Assembly (NCBI RefSeq): GCF_001640805.2
Contig: NC_066835.1
Location: 4,701,563-4,765,562 of the forward strand
Direction of reading: 5' to 3'
Length of the DNA: 64,000 nt
Source: Lates calcarifer
Lineage: Eukaryota; Chordata; Actinopteri; Centropomidae
Shown: in pieces, positions 1-13,035 of the stretch
Layout: every line of letters begins with the position of its first letter
Position numbering within the stretch: position 1 is the stretch's first letter
Translations under genes and position numbers: made by a program
The notes under the pieces: generated by a model
What the model was told of the DNA's origin: nothing
The model's input: only the letters and a program-made list of their open reading frames with translations
Databases searched by the model: none

Positions 1-689
1 TGGAGAGCACTCCTCAGAGGGTGAAAGGGAGAGAGCAGCAGGGAGAGAGATAAAGAAATCTGCTGATGTGTGCCCGCATGAGTTTAGTTAACTTTATACT
101 TCGGGATAGGCCCTAATGAAGCTTTCCAGTTCTTTCTCACTGGGTTTTTGTTTCCGGGAGAGTTGTTGAGAGGTGAGGGATTTGGTAATAGGATGTGAGC
201 TGCAAAAATTCTCTCAAACTCTCACACCTGGACTTTGGGAGTTTATCTCTCCCGGGGTAGTATGCAGAAGCAGGCTGGCCTGGCCCCACCATACACAACT
301 CAGGCAGTGTCGTAAGCTCGTAGAATTTGTTCTCAAGAACTACTGCATGTGCTGTTGCAGCAGTGACTTGGGTTTTGTATCAGACAAGAAGCTGTTGCAT
401 ATTCACAATGATGATTCATTTGCTTCAATCTTTTTATTGTCTTTTCATTTTCTTTGGAGCAAGGACAAGGAGACATGAAGACATGAATCATTTTTTTTAA
501 AGACAATTAAAAAGCGTGTTAGTTTGTTGGACTCCCCAGGACACCATGTAATTGTTGAAAATCTCACTCCCAAACCAACATTAATATGCAGCTGTAACAG
601 CCTCCACTCTTCTGGCTCCAGGCTTACCACAAGATTTTGGGACCTAGCTGCAGGGATTTTCTAACACTCAGCCAACAAGAGTGTTAGTG
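1..689. other. no recognised feature
   Basis: I see no coding exon, RNA gene or familiar repeat here. The open frames on both strands are short and of low protein character. It precedes a Tc1-like fragment. Confidence 0.5.
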
Positions 690-915
690 AGATCAGGCAT
701 TAATGATGGGTGATAATCCTGGCTTCCAGTTTATCCCAGAGGTGATGAGGTCACGGCTCTGTGCAGGCCGGTCAAGTTCTTCCACATCAGACTGTGTAAA
801 TCTTTTCTGTATGGACCTGGCTATGCAAATGGAGGGTCGTGTTGAAACTGCAAAGGGCCTTCCATGTATTGTTGCCACAGAATTGAAAGCATACTGCAGT
901 CAAATATACAACCCT
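690..915 (-). mobile_element. Tc1-like transposon fragment, distal part (interrupted)
   Basis: The plus strand reads as the reverse complement of a teleost Tc1-type transposase region. Landmarks are GGCTCTGTGCAGGCCGGTCA near 754 followed by AGTTCTTCCACA, and AAAGGGCCTTCCATGTATTG near 853 followed by TTGCCACAGAATTGAAAGCA. These keep the order and spacing of the family consensus as I remember it. No usable reading frame remains. The next expected piece of the element (a GATTTCCCTT landmark) is found only about 1 kb further on, so the element has been split. The exact Tc1 subfamily is not determined. Confidence 0.6.
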
Positions 916-989
916 ATTGCCAGACAAGAACACCAGTATTGGAGAATCTTTGAGTTAAGTTCAGTGTCCCTTTTTGTTAAGTCCAATTC

Positions 990-1085
990 AAAGGCTCGGC
1001 TAGACTCAAACCAGGGACACTGTAGTTCATTGTCATCACCTTAAACCCCTGAGCCTAAGCCCCAGTTGGATGGGATTAACATTAC
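990..1085 (-). repeat. degraded tRNA-derived SINE head (possible)
   Basis: On the minus strand there is an A-box-like stretch GGCTCAGGGGTTTAAGG followed about 35 bases later by a B-box-like CTGGTTTGAGTCTAG, the order of an RNA polymerase III promoter in a tRNA-derived SINE. No clear body or tail can be traced. Confidence 0.35.
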
Positions 1086-1426
1086 ACGGGGAGGTGGGAA
1101 ATAAAATACTCACTGTGCTCCTCAGTAATTCATCTCATGTTTTAAACCATTGTGAAATTGCAGCATGCAGTCTGTAAAAGACATGTACAGGCCTAAATAA
1201 AATATCAGTACTTATCCCCTAGCCACTATTACAGGTCAGGCTCTAATTTGTTTTCACTTTGAAAGTGTAATTTCACAGTGAATTGACTGAAAAGCAGTGG
1301 AACAAGCACCTCCTCCCACTGAAAAAACCTCAAAAGATTCAGTGTTATTACTATGACGTCACTCCGGACAGGATCTAAATTACAAGAGGATCAGTGAGTC
1401 CACCAAAGACAGTGGGTAACTCGCTG

Positions 1427-1441
1427 CCCCCCCCCCCCCCC
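1427..1441. repeat. poly-C run (15)
   Basis: Fifteen consecutive C on the plus strand. Length is likely to vary between individuals and sequencing methods. Confidence 0.9.
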
Positions 1442-1959
1442 AAGAAATAAAGCCACTCTAAAAATCTATGTAGGGAAACAGGTCAAGCCTGCGTCAGGGC
1501 CGAACCACCTTCGTGACCAAGGGTGGATGCGAGTTGGAGGCCGCCTGCATTGGCAAACTGACGTTGATAACAGGGATGGAAATTAATTCAATGATACACC
1601 ATTAAGCTACTCATCAAGAAAAAGCACACATTTGCCAAATCAAGAGAGGGACTGTGTGGACCAACAGAGAGGTGAAAGTGAAACTTCACCTCAACTGGTA
1701 ATTAATCTGTGTAATTCTGCTTAATTCTCAAGTTTATCAGTTAAGTGTATGGAGCTACAGTGCAGAGTGGGGGCTCTGCTAACAGTGGCATGCAGGGTGT
1801 CTCATATGAAAGCCACCCAATGTGCAAGGAGTTGACTGTCTCAAAGGGGTATTACTTGACACCTCACTATATAAAGACAGTGCTACCTCCCTGCATTGGC
1901 ACTGAATGTAGGCAGTGCAATCCATAAGGTGCAGTATAGACGATATTCCTAGGGACAGT

Positions 1960-2115
1960 GGGCTGCAAAAATATCATCATAAGCTGTAGCAAGATTTCCC
2001 TTAATAGGAATTTAGGGTCCTAGCCCCAAACCATAAAAAACAACCCCAGACCAAAAGTAGAAATAAGAATGGACACAAGGATGTCCACATACTTTTGTGT
2101 ACATGTAGAAGCTGC
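1960..2115 (-). mobile_element. Tc1-like transposon fragment, proximal part with terminus
   Basis: This continues the 690-915 fragment. AGCTGTAGCAAGATTTCCCT near 1983, GGTCCTAGCCCCAAACC near 2017 and AAAAAACAACCCCAGACCAAA near 2035 are consecutive landmarks of the same teleost Tc1 consensus. The right end GGATGTCCACATACTTTTGT (about 2078-2097) resembles the family's terminal motif ending in ATACTTTTG. Much of the internal transposase is missing between 2060 and the terminus, so this is a deleted derivative. Confidence 0.55.
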
Positions 2116-3224
2116 TACATTATTCACACAAAATACTGTATTTGATAATCAGTAAAAAGTTTTAAATTGGAAACATAATGGGGCTGATCGTCCCTGAGTA
2201 GAATAGCTTTAAAGGTTTAAGGTCCAAATGATAACAGTAAAAAGGATGATTAATTATCTTTTACCACAGTAGAGCCTATGTAAATGCAACAAAAGCAAAT
2301 CCAGAGGTACGCCAACATGAGCTAAACAAGCAGAAATTAATGCACTGTAGACTGGTGCCAGAGATTCTGTCCAAAAAGCACAGTGCTGCAGAAATACTGT
2401 GGAGAATCAATGTGCTGTAATAAGTACTGGAAAAAACAGGTTGATTTAAAGACTTGGGTTTATCTGCAGTACTTTGTCATTGGATTTACTGATTTTTCTA
2501 TTTTATTGCATTCTACTTTGGATAGATGATTTATAATACTACTACGAATAGTGTGAGCCTTTTTAATTTTTCTTTTCTGTCAGGGTCAGGGTCAGCCTCT
2601 GAACAGCACCCCTGGATCTGGTAGGGATTCAGTGTCTTGTCAAGGACACTTGAGCGGGGCGAATGTTTGTTGTCGCATGGATTTGAACTTGTGCTGTCTG
2701 AAATTAAATGACAGCCTACGCACCATCATGAGAGACTCTGTGAAATGGTGGGTTTCTGTCCTCGATGTGTAAAGAATGGAAAATTGTCATTGTCTGTATT
2801 GCTGTTTGAATGCAACAAAAAATTACAATTGATACTAAATTCTGGAGAAAAAATAGACAGACTCTTCAAATCTTACAGCATGAACACTTCTTAAAGGTAT
2901 CTGTGTTGCCCGCACTCCACTTATTCCTTATACACTGGTCTGAAGTAAAACAGCGTGGAACCTGGCTGCAAAGAGAGCTATACAGTGCTAAAAAATAATA
3001 TAACTAGAAGCAGATTAGAATAAATCGCTTCATTTATCATTCTTTCCCAGGGCTCAATTGGGAGAGTTTTTAAAACTTAACATCTGAGTGTGGCCCCTGT
3101 GGCTACGAATGCTCTTTATCTATGGCTAAAGGTAAACAGGGAGATTTTTTAAAATCTCTGCTCATCTGAAACTCTATCCACCAAATTGTTTCATTTTTTG
3201 GCTAGAATAATAATGATAGTGTAA
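2116..3224. other. mostly unrecognised; one repeat-like stretch
   Basis: AT-rich DNA without coding signal. About 2575-2710 resembles the 3' region of a teleost LINE/SINE (TCAGTGTCTTGTCAAGGACA near 2629, followed by a GGATTTGAAC box), but it is too decayed to assign. Confidence 0.4.
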
Positions 3225-3365
3225 TACTTTGTTGATCCCTGGGGAAATTCTCTCTCCTTCCCTCTCTTGGAGATTAGAGGTCAGGGCCAGCTATAGAAGA
3301 GCGTCCCTGGAGCAGGTAGGCATCCTTTGAATTGCTTAAGGGCACTTAAAGAGTGCAGACGTGTG
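3225..3365 (+). repeat. teleost LINE/SINE-type interspersed repeat, 3' part
   Basis: TACTTTGTTGATCCCTGGGG near 3224 followed by AAATTCTC, and then a TTGCTTAAGGGCACTTAAAG stretch about 90 bases later, match the common fish repeat whose consensus has TTTATTGATCCC..GGAAATTC and CTCAAGGGCAC. It is decayed and truncated. Confidence 0.5.
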
Positions 3366-6300
3366 TGTGGGGCTGTTGTGAGAGCAAGTAGGGGTTTGGA
3401 TGGTTTCTTTTTTTTTTTTTAACTCTCTCTGAAACATACAAGAGAGAGTGCAAGTCTAAGGAACTGACAAAATACTGTGTTGTCTGTTCTAATGAAACGT
3501 TAGCATGTCCGGCTAACCAAATTACCTACAGTAGTAAGCTAACCGAGTGTAAAAAGGCCAGTGGCATTTCATACCACTTTATTTAGTGGGTTATATCATG
3601 TCATGTATGATAAAAGAACTCAAAGTCTGATATTATATTTTAAGAACAGTGGTGTTTCTCTGTCCCCATGTTTTCTGCATGGATCACCAGCTAGTGAGGA
3701 AGCTGAGTTTTTGCTTGCCATGTGTGGTGTTTGTTTCTGTCTTTTAGTATGATATCATGCGTAAAAGCCTTTACAGGGTTCCCATTTCAAAATGAGTCAG
3801 ATAGAAACATTATAAAAGGGTAGTTAACGTTAGCTTAATTAGCTCGTTAGCTACAGCTGATAAAATCTTATGGCGACAGGTGTCATTTTAACAGACAAAA
3901 TGAGTGGTCACTGGCTGCAAATGAGAAGTTACTCGTTTGTCTAAAAGAAGAACTCATTGTTTTTGAGAATGACTAAGACAGTTATCATTGTGAGCTGCAC
4001 ATACTTGCACTCTCCTGCTCTCTTGCTTCAAACTTGCCAACCAGCAAATTTGCATGAATGCCTGAGTTTGCAGCATGTTGTTGTGTTTATAATTAAAATG
4101 TGGCCAAGATGCACATTTTTTTCTCTTTTCTTGTTTCTTTTAATCTCTTGAATTTTGCAGCACCCAGGACAACTTTTTTATTTTTAATGTCTCTTTTAAT
4201 GTTTTAAAGTCTCATGGTGGTTCTTCCAACATGATGGCATATTTACATTGGTGACAGATTGTTCATTCGCCAAGGTCCCTCCTGAAATAAGCCACTAAAT
4301 GAGGCACTGAGGGGCCCGACATGTCGGTCTAACAGCCTGGTCTGAAATTGACTAGACTGAGAGGGACAGAGGAGTGATGGAAAGACAGTCTGCTCTGACC
4401 TAATGGTGTCATCTGTTGTGAAAAGACTGTGGTGCTGTAGTCCTGGGCTGCTCTGGCCTGGTAACATTTATCTGGTTTGGACTCTACAGGGGTTCCAGAC
4501 TGTCTGAAATCAAAGGCATTGGCGGCACTTTTCTTGCTGTAGTTGTTTACACACATTAGTTGGCAGCTTGGCTGAGGTGTCAGGGTTTCTTCTCTCTAAA
4601 TGGGGGCATGAGAAGCAGTTCTTATAACTGTGTAGTTGATGGTGTAGTGTGGTGGGCTAACAAGTGCCTCCACATGCCAAGAGTCTGCAGCTTTTCCTTG
4701 CAAAGACTGCACCAGGTGATTTTGCTGCTTTATTCTCCATGTTTGGACTGAACAGCTGCCGGAGCCGCTGCTTTAAATTGAAAGCTACAGTCTCTAGACC
4801 ATCCATGGCACATGTTTGGAAACCACTGCTGTAGAGCTGGGTTTGGATTTTGAGAGAGTGAAATCAAAGTGAATCAGGAGGCCAAAGAGATGATGTAGTG
4901 CTCTGGCCTGAGCTCCTCTGGCCACAGAAGGATGGAGGAAGTGAGAAGTGAGGTGACACATGGACAAACACCATGCCAGATACATGATGATGGAAGGGCC
5001 ATAATGATGGCTCTCTACACCTCATTCTCCATTTCAGGGCTGTCAACCCATGTGCCATGGAGGTGCCATGTGTCTGGACATGTTTTCTATGACCAAAGCT
5101 GACAGGAAGAATGGTGAGATTGCTTTCTGAAGCCGAGGTGAGCTAATCAGTCAAGTCATCTGGTGAAGTTGTTACTGAGAGGGACACTAACAGGCAGCCT
5201 AATTGAACAAGTACCTCAAATGTCACTCAATTTTTGATTCAAAATTTGTCAGATATAATATAATCTGGTATCATATATGTACCATAATAGCAAAAGGTTT
5301 ATATAAAATGTATAATGTGTCACCAGAGAATTGGAAATATATTAAATGAACCACCATTGCACTTGATTATGATGTCAAGAAAAATCTGTGCTATTCTATT
5401 TTAATGAGTCTCTCAGTTCATCAACAGTCAGGAAAGATTATCTGTTTTTCTCATTATTACTATTACCCAATTATCCCCTTTTAAAAACACACATACATAT
5501 CACTTTATCTTGTTGTATCAAGCATCATGTATCAACATTATTAAAGTCAGCATATCATGTTATAAAACAAAATATCCCTCTCATTTTAACATTATCTCAT
5601 TGTAGCAACTATAATGATAAAACCATAAATTGGTATGTTATTAAAGCAACATGATAAAAACATCCACTCATTTCATAAAGTGAGGATCCTGTGATCTACA
5701 TCAGCTACAGAAATAAAGTCGCTGGTTTACATAGATCGATGAGTTTTTTGCTTAGGAATGTATAACAAGAATCTTTCTGTGTGTATGTCATGATGACTGT
5801 GACGATTCATTTTTAAAGCTGCTCTGATCGGTATTTTGTTTCTATATGGCTTACTCACAGTGATAAACCCAGTTCCACTGAGCGTTTTAGCATTTTTAAG
5901 CACAACATTTTGGTTTTACAGCCCACAGCTGCACTGTTTTTATTTACTCTCACCACTTTCTTGTCAGTCATATCTTTTTGCATAAAATAAAATTCTGAAA
6001 ACACACTGCACACCACCTGACCAGCACCACTGACTACCAAAATGACAAATTTAGTTAGCATTTGCAAAACAGAGCTAAAAGCAGAGTGAATTACTGATGA
6101 CTTGCATTCATCAGGCTGACAAAAGCACAAATCCTCATAAAAGCAAATGTTATACTCTGTGTCTGCTCGATTTGTCAGTAAGTCAGTCAGCTGTAACTCA
6201 AGTAGGTGATAATATGTCAATGTTATCTTTGTGTCAATGTTTACAGCCTGTGCAGCTAAAAAAAACAAGTAATGCAAATTTGATGAAGACCATAAACCAG

Positions 6301-7179
6301 TCCTAACTATATTGTGCTACAGCCAGAGTTAAGGTTCCTTATGAACAAGGGTAAGCTACAAATTGCATGTTCTTCAAGCAGCAGAATGCAAAATACAGTG
6401 TCTTAAGGGTTAATAGTAAAATGATTATGAAATGTGAATTTTTAATTGTGTACTTTGATATTGTCTTCACTCTCTATATAACTCATTTTCTGGTATTTCT
6501 TTCCATGTCTTCTTCCGTAACTTTATCTTTTCTGTCTGGTGATCCATAACCCTTCCGCCCGCCATGATAAAGCTGTATTTTGCCTCTCCACTCTGTCTGT
6601 GTGGAGGATATTTTCCAACTTCTTTAGCTGGGAAAAAAAAGAAGAAGAAGAAAAAAAAAAGAAACTGTCTGGGCTGCAGCCCAGCACCGGCATGCGGGGC
6701 CAGTTGGGTAGCTCACTCTGCCAGGCCCTCACCCCGGATCCCTTCAACACCACCTCCCCTCCCTCCTCCGCTTTTGGTATTGGGGTCACGTTTTCTTCCA
6801 TTGACAGGAAAGACTTCTTTAGAGGGCGGATTAAAAGGCCTCCAAACCGATCCTGATAGGAGGTGTCTGGCAGCTGATGTTGCTGGGTGATATGTCACAG
6901 CACTCAAGAGTGGAGAGGAGATGTGGGGGGAGACAGAACTGGAAACTTCTGATTGGCTTTGACTGCATGTGCAGGTGTGTGTGTGTGTGTGTGTGTGTAT
7001 GTAGCCTTCTATATACAATGCAAAGGGCATTTTGCACTGACCAAAGATGAAAGGATAACTGCTGTTAGTCTCCTCTTATGATGGCTGATTAGAGTGATGC
7101 AATCCACTGAAAGGAAGCCTCCTTATACACACAAACAACATACCCCAAATCATCAAACCCACATCAGTGCAAAAAGATG

Positions 7180-7183
<4 letters not shown>

Positions 7184-7220
<37 letters not shown>
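7184..7220. repeat. (CA)n microsatellite
   Basis: About 18 uninterrupted CA units read directly in the sequence. Confidence 0.95.
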
Positions 7221-7223
<3 letters not shown>

Positions 7224-7536
7224 CTGGCTGCATTGCAAAATCATCAAACACGTGAGTTCATCTCATTTTTCAAAAGAAAAATCCACCTCACTGTCAATTG
7301 CCAGATCACCAGCTGGCTCATTTCATCATCACACTGGAGTATTCTTTGTTAATACTGAGAGAGTGATGAGGGTGTGTGTGTGTGTGTGAAGTGGTGGTAG
7401 TGGTGGGGGTAGGCAGTGCTCTAATAGCAGATGAGTGACCCAGTCGGAAAAGGTCAGCAACACTACAGAGCTGATGTGGTGAGGCGTCCTCCACTCACCA
7501 ACTAATTAAATGTCAGTGAGTGAGATTGGATAGATT

Positions 7537-7550
7537 GGGGGGGGGGGGGG
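7537..7550. repeat. poly-G run (14)
   Basis: Fourteen consecutive G on the plus strand, a potential quadruplex-prone or length-variable tract. Confidence 0.9.
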
Positions 7551-8129
7551 TTAGGAAGGAAAACACAGGAGAATGGCTGATAGGTAGACAGGGAACAGAC
7601 CTTGTTGTAAATGTCATGCGTTACATAAGGTTTGACTCTTTGGCAGCTGAGAGTTCAGGGACAAAAAGGAGAGGAACACTTTCGGGCGGATGGTTTGTCC
7701 ATGTTTGAGGTTTTTTCAAGTGGTGACCTGGAAGATATGTGTCTCTTTATTTATGCCAGCATGTTGGTCACAATGCATAGTGTTTGTGCTATGTTTGCTA
7801 AATGATAACCCTAACCTGAGATGATGGTCTTGCACTGGCTCCTTACAGTGTTGTTTCCTTCTTCTCCTCCTTCCCTTCTCTGTCTACAGAGACACAACAA
7901 GCAGTGCTCAAACTAACAGGCTACATGTGAATAATGGAAAACTTTGACAAGGATTTGGATTGTGCAGCAAGACAGCCCTGTAAGAAACTAGTACATTGAT
8001 TTAACTCTTGTGTGTTGCTGTTATTGTCTTTACCTTGTCATTGTTATGGGGCCCATCAAATGCCAATCTTCTGACCCCATTAAACCCCTGTACACAAGAA
8101 AGTGTCAAAGTCATAACCATATTCCACAA

Positions 8130-8375
8130 AGGCTTGCACATTTTGAAACTGACAAAATATGGGAAATTCCTTTGGGATGTGGTAGAACTAGAGATTGGCA
8201 GCATGAATGTGCAGCTGAAAAATCTGCAGAAATGATGTGATGCAGTCATGTCAACAAGGAGAAGAATCTCGAAGGAAAGTTTCCAACCTGTGGAATCTGT
8301 GCTACCAAGAACTGAGGCGAGGCTCTACCCAGTATCAGTATGTATCAGTGTTTGGTGAGTATATATCCATGTGGT
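8130..8375 (+). mobile_element. Tc1-like transposase 3' end remnant
   Basis: The sequence from GGGATGTGGTAGAACTAGAG (8173) through GCATGAATGTGCAGCTGAAA (8201) and GTGATGCAGTCATGTCAACA (8236) follows the C-terminal coding part of a teleost Tc1-type transposase consensus. The closing ACCCAGTATCAG corresponds to the family's final Gly-Gly-Pro-Thr-Arg/Gln-Tyr residues. Several substitutions and frame breaks are present, so no enzyme is encoded. Similarity extends weakly upstream towards 8040. Confidence 0.55.
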
Positions 8376-9310
8376 TTGCCAAAGTCATCCACACCAAAGA
8401 ATCGCACATTGTGTTATCCAGGGTAACTTATAATTGGAGTTTTATACCAACAGATATGCCGGATCTGCCGGATCTTTTCTTACTGAACCTGAAAAGCTAA
8501 AAAAGACCGAGTGGGAACACTGAAGCATGTGGCTGTACTAGAGTCCACAATAAATGCCCCATCACACCACAAAGTGTGACAGTGACATAGGTGGTATGAC
8601 GGTGATAAGGTTCTGCTTTGCAGGTTTTTCTGGGTTATGGATTTACTAAGGCTTTTGTGGGTAGTTTTTTTGAAGCCAAATGGAAATGCAGAGGAAATGT
8701 GGTGCAACACAGCTTATATGGTACTTTATTATCCTCCATTTTGGACTCCTTATTCTCTCTGTTCAGCAAAGGTGAACTCTCTACAAAAGCATAGTCAAAT
8801 GTAGCTCACTTTCATGAAAGCATTTATTTCAATTCACTATTTCCCTGTTATAAAAGCTGGTGTGACCATACCTTTAATGGTTCAGCAATCCAAATGATAT
8901 TTTCTGACAGACTTCACAGACTTTTACTATTGCATAAGACATTCATTAAAAAATGAAAAACAGTATAATATTACAGGGATTACTTTTACCTCTGACAGCA
9001 TTAGGTGGTTGGTTGATGCGACACTCCTGCCACCAGTACCGAGGTTCCTTAACATTTCTCACCAAGTAAATAATTGGCATGGGACCAATTATGCCCCAGG
9101 CACACAAGAACGATTCTGATATCCCTGTAAGTAAGTTGACCAATGGACCAGTCACTCAATGAAGTTTCCTTTAACTAATAAACAGAGAGTCTCAGTGGGT
9201 GTGAACTAGCTGCTGTGCTTGTTTTTAGAAACAGGAACATTAGTTTAGGAGCTTAGGATCTGTTGGCAGAGACTAAACTGATGGCATAGTTACTCATCAG
9301 ACATGTCATG

Positions 9311-9344
<34 letters not shown>

Positions 9345-9511
9345 ATGCGTCTGTCTTATGAGAGCAGGGTCCTTACGTTTTTCCTAAGGGAAGATATTGG
9401 AAGCGTCTCCTCTCCCCCTAAAAAGCTGTTGAATAATTCACTATGCCCCAGTTTCTGCCCATTAGGTTGACACACTGCTGGAACTCTCTCGCCTGGAGTA
9501 GTTGACAGCTT

Positions 9512-9547
<36 letters not shown>

Positions 9548-10183
9548 CCACATGCACAGATGAGGTCACACACACAAATACTTTCTCCTTCTCTTTCTCT
9601 CTCTCACACACACAGTCACATATATGTTAAACCACTTCAGCTCTTTAAAAGAGACTTTTCTCCAGTTGTATAAAATGTCTGCTGATTTTGTCACATAATC
9701 GTCGCTTCCTCTTCTCCTGTGGTCCACTCTCTACCGTTCTTTCTTTCACCCTCTTTTCCATTTCCGCCTCCACTTACATCTCTCATTTCCATTCTCAGTC
9801 TGTTGTCCTGTCTCCTCACCTGCCAAATTTTCTCTCTCAGGTTTGCTACAATATATGCATTACTGTCACCTTGATGTCCCTATTTCGGGGTTGCTGCTGA
9901 GGCCTTGCTCCCAGGCAAAGCCAACAGCTGTGCCACAAAACTTCTGACTTGGGAATTTAAATTTAAAGCTGAAATAAGTGATTTTTCCTTGGCAGCACAA
10001 ACAAAGCTGTGAAGACAACACTGACATCATATTTTGAGTTGATATGGCAAACTTCTTAGCTAACAGTTGCCCATTTACCCATTCATTATGTGGCCGCTGC
10101 ATTAATCTGAAGTTATGTTTCTGAATGTGAGAGAAAATTCTCTCTTCTTTAAGCTCTACTTCTAACTGGGGATTTTTTAATTA
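8376..10183. other. no gene recognised; two microsatellites
   Basis: Non-coding, with (TG)n at 9313-9343 and (CA)n at about 9516-9543, the latter followed by a pyrimidine-rich stretch. The part from about 9960 to 10170 resembles a teleost interspersed repeat (AACAGTTGCCCATTTACCCA near 10062) but is too decayed to define. Confidence 0.45.
9313..9343. repeat. (TG)n microsatellite
   Basis: About 15 uninterrupted TG units. Confidence 0.95.
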
Positions 10184-10820
10184 AGGATGGGTATAATTAA
10201 TCAATGATCAATAATTGATTGTCAATTCAGAATTTCATTGATACATTTGTATTAATGAGGTTGTGTAGCAGTGTCTTGAAGTGATATAATGATTTTCACA
10301 TGGCAGCAACCAGCAGGAGGCACAAGTAAAATGTAACAGGGCAAAACCGAGCTGCCCTCAAGCTGTCACAGAAAAATTGAAGGTAAACATAAGGATGGCA
10401 AGGCCAAGTTTGGTGAAAAACAATTTCAAGCTAATAAATAATGAAGCTCATTGTAAACATTGCACTGCTGGTGATAACCTTTTTGTATTGTGTCTAAAAG
10501 TTACTTGATTGTGTTTGTGATGAGCACCGTACCTTTGGTTTGCTCATTTGTTAATTTTAATTCAGAGCCTGAGGCTCATCTGCCTTTATGAGCACTGCAC
10601 ATCTTTTTGGTTTTGCATTCTGTTAGTTCAATGTTAAAGGCTTGTTTAAGAGGATTGTTGTTGAACTGTAATTTCTTCTTGGGACAAAGATTTAACTGAG
10701 GAAAACACACTATCTTTAGTAGCTTATTTTGGCATTTTCAGTATAAAAAAAAGATTAATCGATAATTGATCATTAATTTTCCCAATGATAGATAGAAAAT
10801 TTCTTCAGATCCCCATCCCT
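10184..10820. mobile_element. possible non-autonomous hAT-like element
   Basis: The left end AAGGATGGG and the right end CCCATCCCT form short inverted termini differing at one base. Both ends carry subterminal ATTAATC/ATCGATAATTGAT-type stretches in inverse orientation. Teleost genomes have many elements with AGGGATGGG...CCCATCCCT ends, usually placed among hAT-like DNA transposons. Internal sequence has no intact frame. I could not see a convincing 8-bp target duplication, which lowers confidence. Confidence 0.45.
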
Positions 10821-13003
10821 AAATACAACTGTTGGCTGTTGGAAAATTACAAAGGTTTATGCCACAACTGGGAAAATGCAGTAAATTTAGTTAACTGATT
10901 TATTAGTTGTAGTTATTTATTTTTTCATTTTTTATTTGTATTTTAATTTATACCCAATAAATGATTTCCAGCAGCTTTGTTGTCATTGTCTGGAGAAACG
11001 GACACAGCTCACTGCCATTCTAATGATTAGACAACAACTTTTAATTTCAGTAATCAGTTCCTACTGAAATGTTTCCATTGTACCTTTTTTTCCCCAAAGA
11101 AAAACTCATAAAACAACTTTGTCAAACCCACAGTGAGTGTGGTCTGTACGATAATGTTAGACGAACGGCTGGCACGACCAATGGTGGTAAGCTGCTGGCA
11201 ATAAACATAGAAGGAGATTAGCTTGTAAGCAATAGCGCCAGCTTGGCTACACTCATTGGTCATGTGACCTTTGCATCACAGGTCATTTTGTTTTGCTTTC
11301 AGAGTCTCCCAGGTTTTTAGAGTGTTTTTGCTGAAAAAAAGAGACGCTGCAATGACAGTTTACTGAAACAGCGCGCACACATTCACATACAAATTGTCAT
11401 GTAGAATATAAATATAAATGTTATGTTTTAGACATATAACTGATGATTTTTGTCTGCTTTGACTCAAAAGTCTAACATCAAACTGTGTTTCTGTACAGCT
11501 TTGTCATCTCTGAATCCCTATCATTAATCTTGCTCTTAGCCAATAATTGCAGCCTTTTCCATTTTTTATACGTCACTTTTGTGCCTTAGAGACTGGCTGA
11601 TGTTGTTTCAATAAACTCAATATTCTCTGAGAGCTAAAGTGAAACACAAGCGATGGAAGTCAATACAACTTCTATGCGGTTTCCTGGAATGCACTGCTCA
11701 AATATTGAGCCCTGCTTAAATTTTCAAAAGTCCATCTTCCATCTTCTTTTCTTGATGCAAGCTCAGATATTCAAACCCAATAATTCATGTGCGGATATGA
11801 ATGTTTCAGTTACGGTAGAGGAAATTAAACTGAATTAATGATAATCAAACTCCAGGCAGTGTTGCTATTTTAGGCCCAGCAGGATAAGCTATGCTAGATT
11901 GATGCCACGGTGTATCTGTCAATCTGAAGGTCCCGCTCAAACTGCTCACAAAGTGAGGTCCTTTTTTTCCCTATGACCATGTAGTGACTACACAAAGAAT
12001 TAAATAAAAATATGTCGGGGACTTTCTGATTGGTCTAGTGAGCATATCTAGCTAATTGTCACTGGTTCCTCTAATGAATTTCACATTGGGATACTGCTTT
12101 ATCTTTATCTACTCTACAAACATGGTTCTGAAATGTTTAAAAAATCAATATTTAACACAGTCCACATGATATTATGACATTTATATTTAATCAGAATCGA
12201 ACCTCTGGTTAATTAGCTTGAGCCAAATGTCTGCCAGCCTTTGTTTGACAATTTCAAGTAATCGATAATTAGGCTAGCTTTGGAATTATATTGCTTTGTG
12301 CAGGCATGACAGCGCACACACAGTTAAAAGTCTCTTCTCATATTCCACGTTTTTGCATATTTTTGTAAATGTAAAATCCCAAATGAACTGTCTTATCTTC
12401 ATTATATTCCTCTATTCCTAGATCTCTCCATCCCTGGTGCTAATGATACGCCTGAATATCCTCCCTCCTGAGTCTATCGTCTTTTTTCTCTTCCTTTTTC
12501 TGTCTATCCATCTCTCCTCCACCCTCCTCCCCTCACCCCTCATGTCTGTGTCTGTGCTCCAGACTCTAATGATGGGCCGATCTATGTGTGGCTGCATGCA
12601 GGGTGTGTGTATGTGTGTGTGTGTGTGCAGGATATATCGAGACTGAAGGGCTGACAATGAGCTGTCCACCTACAGTGCAGCCAAGCACCCAAGACGGTGT
12701 TATTATGAAGTATAGGAAATTCACACACATTACACAGTGTGCAGGAACATGTAGTCACACACTGGGATGCTGAGAAAGAGGGCAAGTCTTCATTAGCATG
12801 ATTGATCCTCTGATTAACACCAGTAGCCTATGCACACAACCACAGGAGAAGGTGAGGTAGTAAATGCTTCTAATCATTTTCTCTCTGAACCCAGAAAGCT
12901 AAAATTCCTGTCTCTGGTTGAGTTCAAGTTCATGTGTTTTATTACAGCACAACCAGGATTCAGGTGTCTGTATTCAAACCAGGGTCAAGGCCAACAAAGG
13001 CAC

Positions 13004-13007
<4 letters not shown>

Positions 13008-13035
<28 letters not shown>
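13008..13035. repeat. poly-T run (28)
   Basis: Twenty-eight consecutive T on the plus strand. It could be the A-tail of a minus-strand retro-insert, but no recognisable insert body abuts it. Confidence 0.9.

Larger units (their letters stand above)
916..1959. other. about 1 kb of unrelated DNA splitting a Tc1-like element
   Basis: This interval separates two adjoining parts of one Tc1-like element. It contains a SINE-like head (about 990-1085), a 15-base C run at 1427-1441 and otherwise unrecognised sequence. I could not identify clear terminal repeats or a target-site duplication, so whether it is one insertion or several is open. Confidence 0.4.
3366..8129. other. no gene recognised; several microsatellites
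   Basis: Nearly 4.8 kb of non-coding, mostly AT-rich sequence. It contains an A-rich purine tract at 6629-6661, a (TG)n at about 6975-6999, a (CA)n at 7184-7220 and a 14-base G run at 7537-7550. No exon with plausible splice sites and protein-like composition was found on either strand. Confidence 0.5.

Noticed and set aside
13008..13035. Poly-T run as the tail of a processed pseudogene
   Set aside because: No recognisable coding or retro-insert body adjoins it.
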